A stretch of 64,000 nt of DNA from positions 310,001 through 374,000 of the forward strand of contig NZ_QUDV01000001.1 in assembly GCF_003477705.1 (NCBI RefSeq), in the 5' to 3' direction. Positions 61,277 to 64,000 of this stretch are shown in pieces. The DNA is from Dorea sp. AF36-15AT (GTDB lineage: Bacteria > Bacillota > Clostridia > Lachnospirales > Lachnospiraceae). Below the pieces are notes generated by a model. That model was given only the letters and a program-made list of their open reading frames with translations, did no database searches and was not told where the DNA came from. How positions within the stretch are numbered: the first letter of the stretch is position 1; each line of letters begins with the position of its first letter. Both the position numbers and the translations under genes were made by a program.

Positions 61277-62439
61277 TGTACAAATATTATTGTTTTAATG
61301 CAATTGCAGAATGTGGACTGGCGAATCTCAGTGAAGATTTTGTACCAGTCAGTGATGCTAAGGATGCGGATGGAATTCTGGTAAGAAGTGCAGCACTTCA
61401 CGAACTGGAATTTGGCAAGAACCTGAAGGTGATTGCGCGAGCAGGAGCCGGTGTGAATAATATTCCACTGGATCGCTGCGCAGAAGAGGGAATCGTAGTG
61501 TTTAATACACCGGGAGCTAATGCGAATGGTGTAAAGGAATTGGTTATTGCAGGCATGCTCTTGGCATCCAGAGATATTTTGGGTGGTATTAACTGGGTAC
61601 AGGAAAATGAAGAAGACGGTAATATTGCCAAAGATGCCGAAAAAGCAAAGAAAGCTTTTGCGGGTTGCGAGCTGGAAGGAAAGAAACTTGGTGTAATCGG
61701 TCTTGGAGCCATCGGTGTACTGGTAGCCAACGCAGCACAGCATCTGGGAATGGATGTGTATGGTTATGATCCATATCTGTCAGTGGAGTCTGCATGGAAG
61801 ATTTCCAGAGGAATCCATCATGCAAGAACTGTGGATGAGATTTACAGTGAATGTGATTATATTACGATTCATGTACCGGCACTTGACACTACAAAGGGCA
61901 TGATCGATGCAGATGCTATCGGTTTGATGAAAGATGGCGTGGTTGTACTGAACTTTGCCAGAGATGTGCTGGTGAACAGTGAAGCTGTGGTAGATGGATT
62001 GGTATCCGGTAAGATTAAGCATTACGTGACTGACTTCCCAACACCAGAGATCGCAGGTGTAAAGGGAGCTATTGTCATTCCGCATCTGGGAGCTTCTACA
62101 GCAGAGGCAGAAGAAAATTGTGCGAAGATGGCAGTCAAAGAGATGCGTAATTATCTGGAATATGGTAATATTAAAAACTCTGTCAATTATCCAAACTGCG
62201 ATATGGGATACCCGGGAGATAACAAGAGAATTACACTTCTTCACCACAATATTCCGAATATGATCGGTCAGATTACAGGGGTTCTGGCAAAGGATAATAT
62301 GAATATTGCAGACATGTCCAATAAGAGTAAAGGCAGTTATGCATATACCATGATCGATGTGGATTCTGACATTCCGGAATCTGTGAAGCAAGATCTGGAG
62401 GCAATTGATGGTATCCTTCGTGTACGTATTTTGAATTAG
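61276..62439 (+). CDS. serA: D-3-phosphoglycerate dehydrogenase
   Basis: 387 aa, starting within the serC stop (TAATG). Substrate and NAD motifs: RAGAGVNNIPLDRCAEEG, GLGAIGVLVANAAQHLGMDVYGYDP, and HLGASTAEAEENCAKMA. A C-terminal ACT domain (about 315-387, PNMIGQITGVLAKDNMNIADM) suggests serine feedback. First step of serine synthesis. serB is not nearby. Confidence 0.95.
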   Translation: MYKYYCFNAIAECGLANLSEDFVPVSDAKDADGILVRSAALHELEFGKNLKVIARAGAGVNNIPLDRCAEEGIVVFNTPGANANGVKELVIAGMLLASRDILGGINWVQENEEDGNIAKDAEKAKKAFAGCELEGKKLGVIGLGAIGVLVANAAQHLGMDVYGYDPYLSVESAWKISRGIHHARTVDEIYSECDYITIHVPALDTTKGMIDADAIGLMKDGVVVLNFARDVLVNSEAVVDGLVSGKIKHYVTDFPTPEIAGVKGAIVIPHLGASTAEAEENCAKMAVKEMRNYLEYGNIKNSVNYPNCDMGYPGDNKRITLLHHNIPNMIGQITGVLAKDNMNIADMSNKSKGSYAYTMIDVDSDIPESVKQDLEAIDGILRVRILN

Positions 62440-62536
62440 TATGTAATTATAATAAATGACGGTTTTACAGAATTGTTACGATTATTATGAATTAGTTAAG
62501 AAAGTAATACTGTAATTCTTAATTCTTGAAAAAACG

Positions 62537-62570
62537 ACACCCCTTTCTTGTGTACACGAGAGAGGGGTGT
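62537..62570. terminator. Palindrome after serA, terminator or operator
   Basis: A 12-bp stem (62537-62548 with 62559-62570) around TGTGTACACG; the inner GTGTACAC is itself a perfect palindrome. There is no good T-run on the + side, but AAAAA on the left suits termination on -. Its place between serA and the deacetylase also fits an operator. Confidence 0.5.
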
Positions 62571-62617
62571 TATACTTTCGGTAGTGTGTGTACAGAAGAA
62601 GAATGAGGGGTTTACGG

Positions 62618-64000
62618 ATGAATAATGACAGACTCTCTAATAGAAAGAGACGGTTAAAACAAATACAACGCAGAAGACAGATACGAAGAATCATGGCCGC
62701 AGGAAGCCTGTTTTTGATGATAATAGTAGCATTTCAGGTAGTTCGGGCAGTAGGGAAAAGTCGTATTGCACAGATCACTTTACAGGCAGATAATCAGTCG
62801 ATCATGCAGGATGAAAAAGTACCGACATTAACCGCATCAGCAAGCTGTGAGGAAAAGAAGGAAAAGAAGGTTCTGGATAAAGATAAAGGTTATACAGTAA
62901 AGGATCTGTTGAAGGAACTGAACAGCGGAAAAGATTATTCCATTGAGTGTGATGCAGACGGAACAAAGGAAGGAAAATTCCCGATTAAGCTGATTCTTTC
63001 TAAGGAATTGTCTAAGAAGTTAGAGTCTGACTGGGACGGAAAAGCGAATATAGTTGTTACAAAAGGATATCTGACAGTTAAGAATAAAATCGGTAAATGG
63101 AAAGGCAACAAGTTTCAGAAATACGATGGAAGTTATGTAGAGAATGATTTTGTAGTATCCAAAGGGAAAACTTATTATTTCGGCAGTGATGGGAAAAAAG
63201 TCAGCGGATGGCAGGAGATTAACGGTAAAAAGTACTTCTTCACAAAAAAAGGAGCAATGGAATCTTCCGAATGGAAGAAAGATGGAGATCATACATATTA
63301 TCTTACAGAGAATGGCTCAGCGATGACGGGTTGGATGAAACTGGGAGACGATACTTATTATTTTGATGCAGACGGCATCATGCTTACCGGAAAGCAACGG
63401 GTAGGTTCTGATAAATGTGTATTCGGAAAGGATGGCAAATTACAGTCTAAGGAAATGAAGATCGATCCGGATAAGCCAATGATGGCATTGACTTTTGACG
63501 ATGGCCCGGGAGAACGGACGCATGAGCTTCTGGATATGCTGGAGAAATACGATGCGCATGCGACATTCTTTATGCAGGGCATTCACGTGAGCAAATATGC
63601 TGATGACGTGGAGAGAATGAAGGAGATTGGCTGTGAGATCGGTAATCATTCTTATGATCATCCGCAGCTTACCGGAGAAGCAGATGGTGGAGCATCGCAG
63701 GTGGCAAAGACCAATGAGCTTCTGAAACAGGCATGTGGTCAGCCGGCTACGGTTCTCAGACCACCATATGGAGCAGTTAATGATCAGGTGAAAGCGGCAG
63801 TCGGTATGCCGATGATTCTGTGGAACATTGATACGCTTGACTGGAAGACCAAGGATACACAGAGCACGATTGATTGTGTATTGAATACAGCGGATGATGG
63901 AGATGTCATATTGATGCATGATATTCACAGTTCAACAGTAGATGCGGCTTTGCAGTTGATACCAAAGTTGATTGAGAATGGATATCAGCTTGTGACAGTA
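62618..64000 (+). CDS. Polysaccharide deacetylase with cell-wall repeats (cut by window end)
   Basis: At least 461 aa; no stop within the window. A basic N-terminus (RKRRLKQIQRRRQIRR) precedes a membrane helix (about 26-45). The middle (about 180-270) has several glucan/choline-binding type repeats (TYYFGSDGKKVSGWQ, KYFFTKKGAMESSEW, TYYFDADGIMLTG). A NodB deacetylase domain follows: TFDDGPGERTHELLD, the metal pair in GNHSYDHP, and RPPYGAV with LMHDIHSS near the edge. Probably modifies peptidoglycan or another wall polymer outside the cell. Confidence 0.92.
   Translation, partial: MNNDRLSNRKRRLKQIQRRRQIRRIMAAGSLFLMIIVAFQVVRAVGKSRIAQITLQADNQSIMQDEKVPTLTASASCEEKKEKKVLDKDKGYTVKDLLKELNSGKDYSIECDADGTKEGKFPIKLILSKELSKKLESDWDGKANIVVTKGYLTVKNKIGKWKGNKFQKYDGSYVENDFVVSKGKTYYFGSDGKKVSGWQEINGKKYFFTKKGAMESSEWKKDGDHTYYLTENGSAMTGWMKLGDDTYYFDADGIMLTGKQRVGSDKCVFGKDGKLQSKEMKIDPDKPMMALTFDDGPGERTHELLDMLEKYDAHATFFMQGIHVSKYADDVERMKEIGCEIGNHSYDHPQLTGEADGGASQVAKTNELLKQACGQPATVLRPPYGAVNDQVKAAVGMPMILWNIDTLDWKTKDTQSTIDCVLNTADDGDVILMHDIHSSTVDAALQLIPKLIENGYQLVTV

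Overview
The window looks like chromosomal DNA of a low-GC, spore-forming Clostridia, most likely Lachnospiraceae (Dorea/Ruminococcus/Coprococcus-like). This is inferred from gene order and family membership (infC-rpmI-rplT, dgt-dnaG-rpoD-trmK, a GerA-type germination protein, a T-box-controlled tryptophan transporter, a mannose-family PTS). No transposase, integrase or rRNA gene was seen. Most genes lie on the + strand; only aroC and one small acidic membrane protein are on the - strand.

Layout: 1-2509 is a histidine kinase/response regulator/solute-binding protein operon cut by the left edge. 2639-6378 is a mannose-family PTS (IIA, IIB, IIC, IID) with a small membrane protein and a Cof-type phosphatase. 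6494-12735 holds housekeeping genes (cls, a divergent purA, DUF1540, AI-2E permease, metA). 12736-15427 is an unstable surface-protein region: an anchored secreted protein, a frameshifted relative, an 81-base element repeated upstream of both, coding remnants and an interspersed hairpin repeat. 15445-19272 holds a DUF2716 protein, a TraB/GumN-like membrane protein, and an overlapping ene-reductase/short-chain dehydrogenase pair.

19413-30078 is a complete type III-A CRISPR-Cas locus: cas6-cas10-csm2-csm3-csm4-csm5, a leader, 21 repeats with 20 spacers plus one decayed repeat, then cas1-cas2-csm6. The repeat ends in ACGAAAAC on the + strand, so crRNA should be read left to right away from csm5.

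30123-33200 is a tryptophan T-box (specifier TGG) driving trpXYZ. Then come dut, a GerA/SpoVAF-like germination protein, degV, the infC operon (infC apparently starting with ATT, behind a leader with an attenuator-like hairpin) and two identical tRNA-Leu(AAG) genes. 38257-41729 is a SorC-family regulator with a glycerol-1-phosphate dehydrogenase-like enzyme, a NagD-like phosphatase and an RpiB-like isomerase, probably a sugar- or polyol-phosphate pathway. 41733-42190 is a hairpin-rich non-coding stretch with its own promoter, forming the dgt leader. 42204-49440 is dgt-dnaG-rpoD-trmK-Nif3-like and a TGS-linked nucleoside kinase. The right end holds aroC (-), cyuA, an L,D-transpeptidase, tgt, yajC, a leuB-ilvD-ilvB-serC-serA biosynthetic run and a polysaccharide deacetylase cut by the right edge.

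The most unusual features are the dgt leader, the interspersed hairpin repeat pair with a covarying stem, the shared upstream element of the surface-protein genes, the SorC-linked polyol-phosphate operon, and the pyrimidine bias of several CRISPR spacers, which fits antisense targeting of coding RNA.
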